From assembly GCF_000281715.2 (NCBI RefSeq), contig NZ_CP124576.1, positions 2,177,501 to 2,241,500 on the forward strand: a DNA stretch of 64,000 bases. The letters run 5' to 3'. Under the pieces are notes generated by a model that saw only the letters and a list, made by a program, of their open reading frames with translations, searched no databases and was not told the origin of the DNA. Below are positions 25,712 to 35,350 of this stretch, piece by piece. Each line of letters begins with the position of its first letter. The first letter of the stretch is position 1. Source of the stretch: Sphingobium sp. AP49 (GTDB lineage: Bacteria > Pseudomonadota > Alphaproteobacteria > Sphingomonadales > Sphingomonadaceae). The translations under genes and the position numbers were made by a program.

Positions 25712-28678
25712 ATGAACGTGCAGATCGCAATCCATCGCCATCTGGTGGGTGTCAGCCTGGTCGCGATGGCGCTGGCAGGAGTCGCTCAGGCGCAGACGGC
25801 ACCTGAACCGGCTGCCACGGTTGCGCCGCAGGAGCAGGGCAGCGATGCCGCCGCGCCCCGTGCCGCCGATATCGTCGTGACCGGATCGCGCATCACCACC
25901 AGCGGCTTCAATGCGCCCACGCCCACCACCGTCATCGGTGAGGAGCAGATCGCCAACAACGCCCAGCCCAACATCTTCAATACGATCGCGCAATTGCCTT
26001 CGCTTCAGGGTTCGACCGGCGCCGCCACCGGCACGTTCAGCACGTCGAGCGGCCAGCAGGGCCTCAGCTCCTTCTCGCTGCGCGGGCTGGGTGCGATCCG
26101 CACCCTGACCCTGCTCGACGGCCAGCGCGTCGTCGGTGCCAACGTCACCGGCGTGCCCGACATTTCCATGTTCCCGCAGCTGCTGGTGAAGCGCGTCGAC
26201 GTCGTCACCGGTGGTGCGTCGGCCTCCTACGGCTCCGACGCGGTCGGCGGCGTGGTCAACTTCATCACCGACACCCATTTTGAAGGCTTCAAGGGCAATA
26301 TCCTGGGCAGCATCACCACATATGGCGATGATGAAACCGCCCTGGTCCAGGCCGCCTATGGCAAGTCGTTCATGGACAATCGCCTGCATGTCGTGCTGAG
26401 CGGCGAATATGATCATGAAGGCGGCGTGGGCGCTGGCGATTTCGGCACCGACCTTGCCGGCAGCCGCGACTGGTATCGCGCCACCACGCTGATGAACACC
26501 GGCCAGACCAATAATGGCCTGCCGCAATATAATTATCGCGACTATGCCCAGCCCTATCAATATGCGCGCTATGGCTTGATCAACAACGGCCCGTTGCAGG
26601 GCATCGCCTTCGACCAATTTGGTAACCCCTATCAGTTCAACTATGGCTCGAACGGTACGCCGACCGGCACCGGCACGGTCACCAACTGCTATCGCGGCAA
26701 CAGCTTCTGCGAAGGCGGTGACCTGTCGGGCGCGCCGGGTTCGGGCGCGTCGCTCAAATCCTCGCTGGAACGGATCAATGGTTATGGCCGGATCGGCTAT
26801 GATTTTGCCGACGACAATGAAGCCTATGTCACGGTCAACATTGCCCAGGTGAAGACCAATAACCAGCCCAGCCCTGGCTATAATCGTTCCAACCTGACCG
26901 TCCAATGCTCCAACCCCTATCTGCCGCAATCGGTGCAGGATCAGTGCGCGGTTGCGGGCATCACCTCCTTCGCCTTCGGTTCGTCCAACGCGGCCTTCCC
27001 CGATCCTCAGGTCTATACCGACCGCAAGCAATATCGCTTCGTCGCCGGCGCCAAGGGCAAGTTTGGTGCCGCCGGCACCGACTGGAATTATGATGCCTAT
27101 TATGAGCATGGCATCACCATCTCGGACATTCGGGTGAAGGATATCGTGCTGCAGAACCGCTATGCTGCGGCCGCCAACGCGATCGAGCTGAATGGCGCGA
27201 TCGTCTGCGCCGATCCGGCCGCGCGGGCGCTGGGTTGCCAGCCGATCAACATCTTCGGCGGTTTTACGCCATCGTCCGCCGCGCTCGCCTACATCGCGCC
27301 GCATGAAAATGGGCCGTTCCAGCACACCAAGCTGACCCAGGATGTGGCCAGCCTCAACTTCTCGGGCAATCCGGTCGATCTGTGGGCGGGGCCGCTATCG
27401 GTCGCCTTCGGGGCCGAATATCGCCGCGAATATTATCGCGTGAATGCAGATCCCTATGGCGCCGGTGTGTCCGACATCAGCCCCAACAGCGCCGACTATC
27501 CTGCCGATCCGCTGCTCAATTCCGCGCTGGGCAGCAACTGGGCGGCCGGCAACTACAAGAATGGCAACGGCAAATATGAGGTCTATGAAGGCTTCGTGGA
27601 AATCGACATGCCGCTGTTCGACAGCCAGGCGATGGGCCGTGCCAATCTGAACGCGGCGGGTCGTGGTACTCATTACAGCACCTCGGGCACGGTCTGGGCC
27701 TGGAAGGTCGGCGGCACATGGGATACGCCGCTCGACGGCATCCGCCTGCGCGCGGTCACATCGCGCGACGTGCGTGCGCCCAATCTGTCCGAACTCTTTG
27801 CCGCGCCGACCGTCACCACCGTGCCCAATTTCAACGATCCGTTCCAGGGCAAGGCGGTGCAGATCTTCCAGAATACGATCGGCAACCCGAACCTGCAGCC
27901 GGAAATCGCGCGCAATACCGAAGTGGGCATCGTGCTGGCACGCCCGTCCTGGCTGCCCGGCCTCAGCCTGTCCTTCGATTATTATGACATCAAGCTGAAG
28001 AATGTCGTGTCGACCCTGTCGGCGCAGCAGATCGTGCAGCTCTGCTATGACGGTAACCAGGCCTTCTGCGGCGGCTTCAGCCTCGACAATGCCAATCCCG
28101 GCCTCAACTATGTCAATGTCCAGCCGTTCAACCTTGCCTCCTGGCGGACCAGCGGTTTCGACATCGAGGCCAGCTATCAGTGGCAGCAGCCGCTCGGTTT
28201 GCCTGGCAGCTTCACCATCCGGGCGCTGGGCACCCATATCCGCAAGTTCATTGTCGAAGCGGGTATTGCCGGGGTCGATGCGGTCGATCAGGCTGGCGCC
28301 AACAACGGCAACACGCCGGATTGGAAATGGCTGGCGATCCAGACCTATGACAGCGGCAAGTTCAGCTTCACGGTGCAGGAACGCTGGATCAGCGACGGGA
28401 CCTTCGGCAACCAATATGTGGTATGCCAGTCGTCCTGCCCGGCCTCGACCGCGAACCATCCGACCATCGACTATAACAAGATGGAAGGCGCTTTCTACGT
28501 CGACATCGGCGCCACCTTCAAGTTTGGCGACAATGTCTCCATCTATGGCAAGGTCGATAATCTGTTCGACAAGGATCCGGTCGCCTCGCCCCAGACCAAT
28601 ACCGGTCTCGACGTGAACCCGGCGCTCTATGATACGCTGGGGCGCACCTACCGCGCCGGTGTCCGCTTCAATTTCTGA
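25712..28678 (+). CDS. TonB-dependent outer membrane receptor
   Basis: This is a 988-residue receptor starting at 25712 with GAAGAGGA just upstream. The signal peptide ends near AGVAQAQ. The plug starts after DIVVTGSRITTSGFNAPTP, with IFNTIAQLPSLQG, LRGLGAIRTLTLLDGQRVV and VTGGASASYGSDAVGGVVNF. The barrel ends in the consensus GRTYRAGVRFNF. It sits between two paralogous beta-helix genes, and one shares its promoter element, so it likely imports the oligosaccharides they release. Confidence 0.93.
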   Translation: MNVQIAIHRHLVGVSLVAMALAGVAQAQTAPEPAATVAPQEQGSDAAAPRAADIVVTGSRITTSGFNAPTPTTVIGEEQIANNAQPNIFNTIAQLPSLQGSTGAATGTFSTSSGQQGLSSFSLRGLGAIRTLTLLDGQRVVGANVTGVPDISMFPQLLVKRVDVVTGGASASYGSDAVGGVVNFITDTHFEGFKGNILGSITTYGDDETALVQAAYGKSFMDNRLHVVLSGEYDHEGGVGAGDFGTDLAGSRDWYRATTLMNTGQTNNGLPQYNYRDYAQPYQYARYGLINNGPLQGIAFDQFGNPYQFNYGSNGTPTGTGTVTNCYRGNSFCEGGDLSGAPGSGASLKSSLERINGYGRIGYDFADDNEAYVTVNIAQVKTNNQPSPGYNRSNLTVQCSNPYLPQSVQDQCAVAGITSFAFGSSNAAFPDPQVYTDRKQYRFVAGAKGKFGAAGTDWNYDAYYEHGITISDIRVKDIVLQNRYAAAANAIELNGAIVCADPAARALGCQPINIFGGFTPSSAALAYIAPHENGPFQHTKLTQDVASLNFSGNPVDLWAGPLSVAFGAEYRREYYRVNADPYGAGVSDISPNSADYPADPLLNSALGSNWAAGNYKNGNGKYEVYEGFVEIDMPLFDSQAMGRANLNAAGRGTHYSTSGTVWAWKVGGTWDTPLDGIRLRAVTSRDVRAPNLSELFAAPTVTTVPNFNDPFQGKAVQIFQNTIGNPNLQPEIARNTEVGIVLARPSWLPGLSLSFDYYDIKLKNVVSTLSAQQIVQLCYDGNQAFCGGFSLDNANPGLNYVNVQPFNLASWRTSGFDIEASYQWQQPLGLPGSFTIRALGTHIRKFIVEAGIAGVDAVDQAGANNGNTPDWKWLAIQTYDSGKFSFTVQERWISDGTFGNQYVVCQSSCPASTANHPTIDYNKMEGAFYVDIGATFKFGDNVSIYGKVDNLFDKDPVASPQTNTGLDVNPALYDTLGRTYRAGVRFNF

Positions 28679-28709
28679 TAGAATATAATAATCTCTCCCC
28701 CCAAAACTT

Positions 28710-28744
28710 GTCCCGGTCCTGCACGGCCGGGACATCTTCTTTTT
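28710..28744 (+). terminator. intrinsic terminator/attenuator between TonB receptor and second beta-helix gene
   Basis: GTCCCGG (28710-28716) pairs with CCGGGAC (28727-28733), followed by the T-rich tract TCTTCTTTTT. The ribosome site ACGGAG of the next gene begins immediately after it, so read-through would be needed for the downstream genes. Confidence 0.72.
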
Positions 28745-28758
28745 ACGGAGCCTGCCTG

Positions 28759-31700
28759 ATGTATCGTGGCCTGATGTGCCGAGGATTGAGCGGAGCTTGT
28801 GCGTCGGTGCTGCTATGTCTGGCGGCCGCCCAACCGGCCTTCGCATCGCCATCCGTCTATACCAGCATGCCCGATGATCCGCGCGCGGTGACGGTGAAGG
28901 GGGTGGGGGACGGCCGCACCGATGACAGTGCGGCGATCCAGCAGGCGATCGACGCGGCAGCGGCACAGGGCGGTGGCGGTATCGTCTTTCTGCCGGCCGG
29001 CACCTATCGTATCAGCCGCACGCTCTTTCTCTGGCCGGGCGTGCGCATCTTCGGTGTCGGCGCCCAGCGGCCGGTGATCCTGCTCGGCGCCAATACGCCC
29101 GGTTTCCAGCGCGGCGTCGCCCATATGCTGATCTTCGCTGGCGGCAAGCGCCAGACCGACAAGGACAGCCCGCCTGCAGCCTTCCCCCCGGCCGGCAGCG
29201 TGCCGTTCGACAAGAATGTGGCCGACGCCAATCCCGGCACCTTCTATTCCGCGCTCGGCAATATCGATTTCCGTATCATGGACGGCAATCCGGCGGCGAC
29301 CGCGATCCGCTTCCATTCCGCCCAGCACAGTTTCGTCAGCCATGTCGATTTCGACATCGGATCGGGCCTCGCGGGCCTCTACCATGTCGCGAACGAGGCG
29401 GAAGATCTGCATTTCAAGGGTGGCCGCTATGGCATCCTCGCCGAAAAGACCTCGCCCGCCTGGCCCTTCGCCCTGGTCGATGCAACGTTCGAAGGACAGC
29501 GCGACGCGGCCATCCGTGAGCATGAGGCGGGACTGACCCTGCTCAACGTTGCTTTCCGCAACGTGCCGGTCGGGATCGAGATCGACCGCGGCTATGGCGA
29601 CTGGCTGTGGGGGCAGGATGTCCGCTTCGAAAATGTGTCGAAGGCCGGCGTCATCATCTCCAACGAGAAGAATGTCTATACCCAGATCGGCTTCCAGAAT
29701 GTGCTGGCCGCCAATACGCCCACTTTCGCTCGCTTCCGCGAGAGCGGCAGGACGTTGGCAGGGAAGGGCGCGACCTACAAGGTGTCCTCTTTCACCCACG
29801 GCCTGACCCTGCCGGGCCTCGGCCGCATCGGCGAGTATAAGACGGATATGCAGGCGCAAAGCATTGCCAGCCTGCCCGCACCGGCCGCGCCTGCCATCCG
29901 CCCGCTGCCGCCCGTCTCCGAATGGGTGAATGTCCGCACATTGGGCGCAAAGGGCGACAATGCCACGGACGACACCGCCGTGCTGCAAAAGGCGATCGAC
30001 AGCCATCGCGTCGTCTACCTCCCCGCCGGTTTCTACAAGGTCAGCGACACGCTGCGGCTGCGCGCCGATACCGTACTGCTTGGCCTCCACCCCAGCCTGA
30101 CCCAGATCGTCCTGCCCGACGGCACGCCGGCCTTCCAGGGCGTGGGCGCGCCCAAGGCGCTGGTCGAAAGCGCGCAGGGTGGCGATGCGATCGTCGCCGG
30201 TCTCGCGCTCGACACCAATGGCGCCAATCCGCGCGCGACCGGGCTGCTGTGGAAGGCCGGGGCCAGTTCTATGGTCAACGACGTCAAGTTCCAGGGCGGC
30301 CATGGCACCGACGCCTTCGATGGTAGCCGGCGCAATCCCTATAACAATAATGCCACCGCCGATCCCGACGCTGCGCGCCGCTGGGCCGGCCAATATGCCA
30401 GCCTGTGGGTGACGCAGGGCGGCGGGGGCACCTTCGCCAATATCTGGAGCCCCAGCACCTTCGGCCATCCGGGAATCTTGATCTCCGACACCGAAACGCC
30501 GGGCCGGTTGATCCAGGCCTCGGTCGAACATCATGTCCGCACCGAAATCGGCCTCAACCGCGTCGCCAACTGGGAATTGCTGGCGCCCCAGACCGAAGGG
30601 GAAGCGGGCGAGAGCGGCGACGCGGTCGCGCTCGAAATCCGGGATTCCCACAACATCCTGGTCGCCAATTTCCACGGCTATCGCGTCACCCGCACGCGCA
30701 AGCCCGCGCCAACCGCCGTGTCGCTCTACAATTCGCACGATATCCGCTTTCGCAACGTCCATGTGAACGCGGAAAGCGGGGTGGGAACCTGCGACGAAAA
30801 TGGCTGCGCCACTTTCCTGCGCCTCACCAAATATCCGTTCGAGAACGCCATTCAGGATATCACGCACGGCCTGGAGGTGCGTGAACGCGAGTTCGCCGTG
30901 CTCGACATTCCCGCCAGGCCTGATCCGGTCGTGCCCTCGACCTTCGGCGGCGCGAAGGTCGAGAAACTGGCCGACGGCTTCTACGGCCTGGGCGGCGGCG
31001 CAATCGATGCGCAGGGACGGCTCTATTTCATCGACCGCTTCTTCCAGCGGATCTGGCGCTGGTCCGACGATCGGCGGCTGGAGATGATCCGCGACGCTGC
31101 GCTCGATCCGGTGAACCTCACCATCGACAAGTCCGGCAACCTCCTCGTCCTCTCCTCCTATGGCCGCAACGGCACCGTCTATAGCGTCACCCCCGGCGCG
31201 CCTGACACGCAGGTCAGCGTCATCCCGGCGACGCCCGCCGGGCAGGGCAGCGCGGCCACGATCTTCCCGGTCAACTGGTGGGTGAATGGCGAATTCAGGG
31301 ACCAGATCGATCCCAAGACCTATCAGTTCACCACCCTGGCCGAGATGTTTACGCAGGATGTGGCGCAGCCCAAGGCCCAGCAATATGTCTCGCCCGACGG
31401 CAGCGTCGCGCTGCCGGCCTGGCGCGTCTTCGCCCAGGGACCGGTCGACCATCGCGGCCTGCGTTTCTCGCATTCGCTCGACAGCTATGGCTTCGTCCAG
31501 AGCAAGCCGGGTCAGCGCATCTATGTCACCAACGGATCGGAAAACCGCACCTACAGCGCACTGGTCGCCGGCAACGGTACGCTGACCGACCTCAAGCCTT
31601 TCGCCGATCGGGGCGGGGAGGGCGTGGTGAGCGATGCGCAGGGCCGGGTCTATGTCGCCAATGGCCAGGTCTTCGTCTATGCGCCGGACGGCAAGGCGAT

Positions 31701-31812
31701 CGGCCGGATCGACGTGCCCGAACGGCCGCTACAACTGCTGTTCGGCGGCCCGGACGGCAAGACCCTGTTCATGCTGTCGCATCATGGCCTATATGCGGCC
31801 CGGATCGACTAG
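28759..31812 (+). CDS. exported double beta-helix protein fused to SMP-30-like propeller (paralogue)
   Basis: This is a 1017-residue paralogue of the 22553-25576 product, with the same architecture: signal peptide ending near QPAFAS, beta-helix signatures VGDGRTDDSAAIQQAI near residue 54 and AKGDNATDDTAVLQKAI near residue 397, and a propeller from about residue 730 (IDAQGRLYFIDRFFQRIWRW). Long blocks are nearly identical between the two, such as EIDRGY and RFENVSKAGVxISNEKNV, which may mark the functional face of the first helix. It starts at 28759 with ACGGAG upstream and is separated from the ThuA gene by 10 bp. Substrate unknown. Confidence 0.82.
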   Translation: MYRGLMCRGLSGACASVLLCLAAAQPAFASPSVYTSMPDDPRAVTVKGVGDGRTDDSAAIQQAIDAAAAQGGGGIVFLPAGTYRISRTLFLWPGVRIFGVGAQRPVILLGANTPGFQRGVAHMLIFAGGKRQTDKDSPPAAFPPAGSVPFDKNVADANPGTFYSALGNIDFRIMDGNPAATAIRFHSAQHSFVSHVDFDIGSGLAGLYHVANEAEDLHFKGGRYGILAEKTSPAWPFALVDATFEGQRDAAIREHEAGLTLLNVAFRNVPVGIEIDRGYGDWLWGQDVRFENVSKAGVIISNEKNVYTQIGFQNVLAANTPTFARFRESGRTLAGKGATYKVSSFTHGLTLPGLGRIGEYKTDMQAQSIASLPAPAAPAIRPLPPVSEWVNVRTLGAKGDNATDDTAVLQKAIDSHRVVYLPAGFYKVSDTLRLRADTVLLGLHPSLTQIVLPDGTPAFQGVGAPKALVESAQGGDAIVAGLALDTNGANPRATGLLWKAGASSMVNDVKFQGGHGTDAFDGSRRNPYNNNATADPDAARRWAGQYASLWVTQGGGGTFANIWSPSTFGHPGILISDTETPGRLIQASVEHHVRTEIGLNRVANWELLAPQTEGEAGESGDAVALEIRDSHNILVANFHGYRVTRTRKPAPTAVSLYNSHDIRFRNVHVNAESGVGTCDENGCATFLRLTKYPFENAIQDITHGLEVREREFAVLDIPARPDPVVPSTFGGAKVEKLADGFYGLGGGAIDAQGRLYFIDRFFQRIWRWSDDRRLEMIRDAALDPVNLTIDKSGNLLVLSSYGRNGTVYSVTPGAPDTQVSVIPATPAGQGSAATIFPVNWWVNGEFRDQIDPKTYQFTTLAEMFTQDVAQPKAQQYVSPDGSVALPAWRVFAQGPVDHRGLRFSHSLDSYGFVQSKPGQRIYVTNGSENRTYSALVAGNGTLTDLKPFADRGGEGVVSDAQGRVYVANGQVFVYAPDGKAIGRIDVPERPLQLLFGGPDGKTLFMLSHHGLYAARID

Positions 31813-31822
31813 GGGGATCGTA

Positions 31823-32593
31823 ATGAAGCGGATGGTCTGGGCTTTATTGGCACTGCTGGGGATGCTCATCCCCACGGCCGCGCAGGCCGAGCCGCAATAT
31901 AAGCTGCTCATCCTCTCCATCCCCAACAAATATCATTATGAATATATTCCGGTCGCTCGGGATAGCCTGGAGCGGCTGGCCAAGTTGCACGCCTTCAGCT
32001 TCACCTGGGCGAACCGCACCGACGTTTTCGACGGTGATCTCAGCCAATATGCGGCGGTCATGTTCCTCAATACGCCGGGGGAGGAACTGAACGCCGGCCA
32101 GCGCGCGAAGTTCGAGGCCTATATGCGCGCGGGGGGCAATGCGATCGTGGTGCATCGGGCCGCGATCACGCCACCCAATGACTGGATCTGGTATGAAAAG
32201 CTGGTCGGTCGGAGCTTCGTCAACCATCCCATGCTTCAGACCGGGGTGGTGACGATCGCCGACAAGGGCTTTCCGGCAACCTTCGGCCTGCCCGATCGCT
32301 GGATCTGGAGCGACGAATATTATGTCCTCGCCGACCCCTTCAAGGTCGCCATCAGTCCGGTGTTGAACGTCGATGAAAGCAGCTATGATCCGACAAAGAT
32401 CTGGCCGGGCCAGGTGGCAAAGCCGATGGGCAGGGATCATCCCGTTGCCTGGTATCATCCCTATGAAAAGGGCCGGGTGTTCGTCACCACGCTTGGCCAT
32501 GATGTCGAAATGTATCGCGACCCGGTCTATCTCGCCCACCTGATGGGGGGGATTTACTGGACCGCCACGGGGCGTGGGCAGGTCTCTCGCTAA
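31823..32593 (+). CDS. exported ThuA-like domain protein
   Basis: This is a 256-residue protein with signal peptide MKRMVWALLALLGMLIPTAAQA. It shows the ThuA glutamine-amidotransferase-like fold: YKLLILSIPNKYHYEYIPVARDSLERL, DLSQYAAVMFLNTPGEELNAGQRAKFEAYMRAGG, and the ending HPVAWYHPYEKGRVFVTTLGHDVEMY. ThuA-domain proteins recur in carbohydrate utilisation loci but few have a demonstrated reaction. It follows the second beta-helix gene by 10 bp with AGGGGG as ribosome site and is probably its operon partner. Confidence 0.85.
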   Translation: MKRMVWALLALLGMLIPTAAQAEPQYKLLILSIPNKYHYEYIPVARDSLERLAKLHAFSFTWANRTDVFDGDLSQYAAVMFLNTPGEELNAGQRAKFEAYMRAGGNAIVVHRAAITPPNDWIWYEKLVGRSFVNHPMLQTGVVTIADKGFPATFGLPDRWIWSDEYYVLADPFKVAISPVLNVDESSYDPTKIWPGQVAKPMGRDHPVAWYHPYEKGRVFVTTLGHDVEMYRDPVYLAHLMGGIYWTATGRGQVSR

Positions 32594-32597
32594 AGCC

Positions 32598-33938
32598 CTA
32601 CAGGGTCAGGCGAAACAGTGCGCCGCCGCTGTTGGAACTATCGATCTCGATCGTCCCGTCATGGGCAAGCAAGACCTGTCGTCCCAGGCTGAGGCCGATG
32701 CCGTTGCCGGTCTTCTTGGTGGTGAAGAAGGGGAGGAAAATATCGTGGCGCAGCGCTTCGGGTACGCCCGGGCCATTGTCAGCCACTTCGATCCGGGTCC
32801 GGCCGGCGCTGCTGGCGCTGATGCTGAACGCGATTTCTGGCTTGTCGCGATAGCATTCGGCGGCATCGGCGGCGTTGCGGAGCAGATTGATGATGACCTG
32901 TGCCAACAGGTCCGGGTCGGCGTCGATCCGATGGTCATCGGGTGTGATGTTCAGTTCCAGACGAAAGGTGGATCGATCATTGTCCGCCGCGAACAACCGG
33001 GCCAGCTCTTCGGCGAAGGGACGGGCAGCGAACAGGCGTCGGTCGACCTGGGGCGGGCGCGTGATCGTTCGATAGGTTTCGACGAAGTGCATCACTCCGT
33101 CGGCGCGCCGGGCCAGCGTGTCGATTGCGGCGCGGGCATCGGCGATGGCCGGGTCCGTACCATCATCGGCCTGCGCGATCAGATCGGCGGCGGTACGCGC
33201 GAGCGAGGTTACCGGCGTCATCGAATTCATGATCTCGTGCGTGAGCACGCGGATGAGGTCGCTCTGCGCCGCGACTTCGACTGCATTCAGCGCCTGCTGG
33301 ATTACCTGCACGGCAATGACCCGGGTCGCGCCGCCCAGTCGGGTCAGGCTGGCGCAGCGGATGAGCACCCGTTGTGGACCGATATCGGTTTCGATCAGCA
33401 TGGTCTGGCTGCGACCGGGTTCCAGCCCGGTCAGAGTCGCGGCGAAATGGGCGCCATAGGGGGCATAGTCGTCGGGACGCACACCGGCATGGCGGTTGAA
33501 CAATTTGCGCGCGGCCTTGTTGACTGGCTCGATCCGGCCATCCGGATCGATGGTCAGCAAGGCGGCAGGGGCATCATCGGCCAGCGCCTCATAAAAGCGC
33601 GAGGCTTCCTGTAAGCGGACGCGATCGTCGCGCAGCTTGCGAATGCCACGATCGAGCGCGGCACCCAATATGTCGAAGCCGCTGTCGCTGTCGGGCCGAA
33701 CGAAACGCGCCTGGAGATCGCCGAACTCGATTGCCTCGACGAAGCGGGCGATTTCAAAATTGGCGCGTCGGACATGATGCCAGAGGGCCAGGCCGCTGAA
33801 GAGGACGGACAGCGCACACAGGATGCGGACCGCACCCAGATCCGGTGTCAGCAACGACCAGGCGAGTGCCGCCAGGCTGCCCATAGCCATGGCGAGACGG
33901 GCGGCCAGGCCCAGCGAAAAGCGACGGTCAAAGGCCAT
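32598..33938 (-). CDS. sensor histidine kinase with two closely spaced membrane segments (NtrY-like core)
   Basis: This is a 446-residue kinase. Two membrane helices at about residues 10-31 and 36-56 are joined by only a few residues (TPDLG), so there is almost no periplasmic sensor. A PAS-like region follows (APAALLTIDPDGRIEPVNKAA), then the phosphorylated His234 in VLTHEIMNSMTPV, the N box NLLRNAADAA and the DNGPGVPE and GNGIGLSLG boxes. The ATG at 33938 overlaps the end of the response regulator gene by 11 bp. Short-loop kinases beside ABC exporters often sense through the transporter, which is inferred here. Confidence 0.9.
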   Translation of the reverse strand: MAFDRRFSLGLAARLAMAMGSLAALAWSLLTPDLGAVRILCALSVLFSGLALWHHVRRANFEIARFVEAIEFGDLQARFVRPDSDSGFDILGAALDRGIRKLRDDRVRLQEASRFYEALADDAPAALLTIDPDGRIEPVNKAARKLFNRHAGVRPDDYAPYGAHFAATLTGLEPGRSQTMLIETDIGPQRVLIRCASLTRLGGATRVIAVQVIQQALNAVEVAAQSDLIRVLTHEIMNSMTPVTSLARTAADLIAQADDGTDPAIADARAAIDTLARRADGVMHFVETYRTITRPPQVDRRLFAARPFAEELARLFAADNDRSTFRLELNITPDDHRIDADPDLLAQVIINLLRNAADAAECYRDKPEIAFSISASSAGRTRIEVADNGPGVPEALRHDIFLPFFTTKKTGNGIGLSLGRQVLLAHDGTIEIDSSNSGGALFRLTL

Positions 33939-35334
33939 GTTTTTCCATGCGGCGATAGAGGGAGGCGCGGGTGAGGCCCAGTTCGCTGGCAGCGTTGGAG
34001 ATATTATAGCCATGCTTGGTCAGTGCCGCCTCGATCAGGCGGCGCTCGACCCGTTCCAGGTTCATATCGTCCGGCGCTTCGTCTGCCTCGACCACGGCCG
34101 ATCGTTCGATCCGGGGCGCCGCCGCATCATGCGCTCGCAGGGGAATGTCGTCAGCCGAAAAGGGCGCGTCGCCCGCCAGGATGACGGCCCGTTCGATCGC
34201 ATGACGCAGCGCACGGACATTGCCGGGCCAGTCATAGGCGATCAGCGCGGCGAGAATGTCCGGGGCGATCGGATGGATGGGCTGGGTATATTTGCGCGCA
34301 TAGAGTGCGTGATAATGGGCGATCAGAGCGGGAATATCTTCACGCCGTTCCCGCAACGGGGGGAGGACGATCTCGACGGTATTGAGGCGGAACAGCAAAT
34401 CCTGGCGGAAACGCCGTTCATCGGCAATCTGTCCGGCGCTGAGGTTGGTGGCCGCGATCACTCGGATGTCGACCGGCACCGCCTTGTTGGCGCCGACCGG
34501 CGTCACCTTGCGTTGTTCCAGGGCGGTTAGCAGCTTGGGCTGGAGGTGCAGGGGCAGGTTGCCGATCTCGTCCAGGAACAAGGTGCCACCATCTGCGGCC
34601 TGCAGCCGGCCGATCCGGTCGGCCCGGGCATCGGTGAAGGCGCCCTTCATATGGCCGAACAACTCGGAATCGATCACGCTTTCGGCGATCGCGCCCAGAT
34701 CGACTGGCAACATGATCCGGTCGGCGCGACGGGATCGGCGGTGGAGTTCGCGGGCGACCAGTTCCTTGCCAGTCCCGTTTTCGCCCAGGATCAGGACATT
34801 GGCATCGGTCGGGGCGGCCCGATCGATCAACTGCTGGACGCGCGCCATCGCTGGCGAGGTGCCGAGCAGGGGCGTCTCGCCCGTGGGCGCCGCCGCGATC
34901 AACGCGACCTTGTCCTTTTCCGCCACCGTCTTGCGCGAGGCGCGCAGCGCCGCAGCGGTCCGTACCGTGGCGAGCAAACGTTCGTTCGACCAGGGCTTGG
35001 TCACGAAGTCGGTTGCACCGCGCTTCATGGCCTCGATCGCGACCTGAACCCCGGCATGGGCGGTGATCATGACAATCACCGCTTGCGGATCACGCGCAAG
35101 GAAACGGCCGAGCCACTCAAACCCCTCGGCGGCGTTGGTGGCCCCGCGCGAGAAATTGGCGTCGAGCAGGATCGCTTCGGGCGTCCGGCCGGCGGTAGCG
35201 GCAAAAGCGGTCTCGGGATCGGGAAAGGTCAGGACCTCGTCAAAGATCGTGCGCAGCAATAGCCGCGCGGCCAGCAATATGTCGTCATCATCATCGATGA
35301 CCACGCATAATTCAAATGGCTTGGCTTGTGTCAT
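33928..35334 (-). CDS. sigma-54-dependent response regulator (NtrC family)
   Basis: This is a 468-residue regulator with three domains. The receiver has an acidic pocket at 14-18, Asp58 in LLDANFS and Lys113 in VTKPW. The AAA+ domain has Walker A GENGTGKE at 184-191 and Walker B GGTLFLDEIGNLP. The C-terminal Fis-type helix-turn-helix ends NISNAASELGLTRASLYRRM. The sigma-54 contact loop reads GAFTDA (231-236) instead of GAFTGA, a variant seen in part of the family. The start at 35334 follows GAGGGG. An ATG at 35349 is an alternative. It pairs with the kinase gene it overlaps. Confidence 0.92.
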   Translation of the reverse strand: MTQAKPFELCVVIDDDDDILLAARLLLRTIFDEVLTFPDPETAFAATAGRTPEAILLDANFSRGATNAAEGFEWLGRFLARDPQAVIVMITAHAGVQVAIEAMKRGATDFVTKPWSNERLLATVRTAAALRASRKTVAEKDKVALIAAAPTGETPLLGTSPAMARVQQLIDRAAPTDANVLILGENGTGKELVARELHRRSRRADRIMLPVDLGAIAESVIDSELFGHMKGAFTDARADRIGRLQAADGGTLFLDEIGNLPLHLQPKLLTALEQRKVTPVGANKAVPVDIRVIAATNLSAGQIADERRFRQDLLFRLNTVEIVLPPLRERREDIPALIAHYHALYARKYTQPIHPIAPDILAALIAYDWPGNVRALRHAIERAVILAGDAPFSADDIPLRAHDAAAPRIERSAVVEADEAPDDMNLERVERRLIEAALTKHGYNISNAASELGLTRASLYRRMEKHGL

Positions 35335-35350
35335 CCGCCCCTCGGTCATC

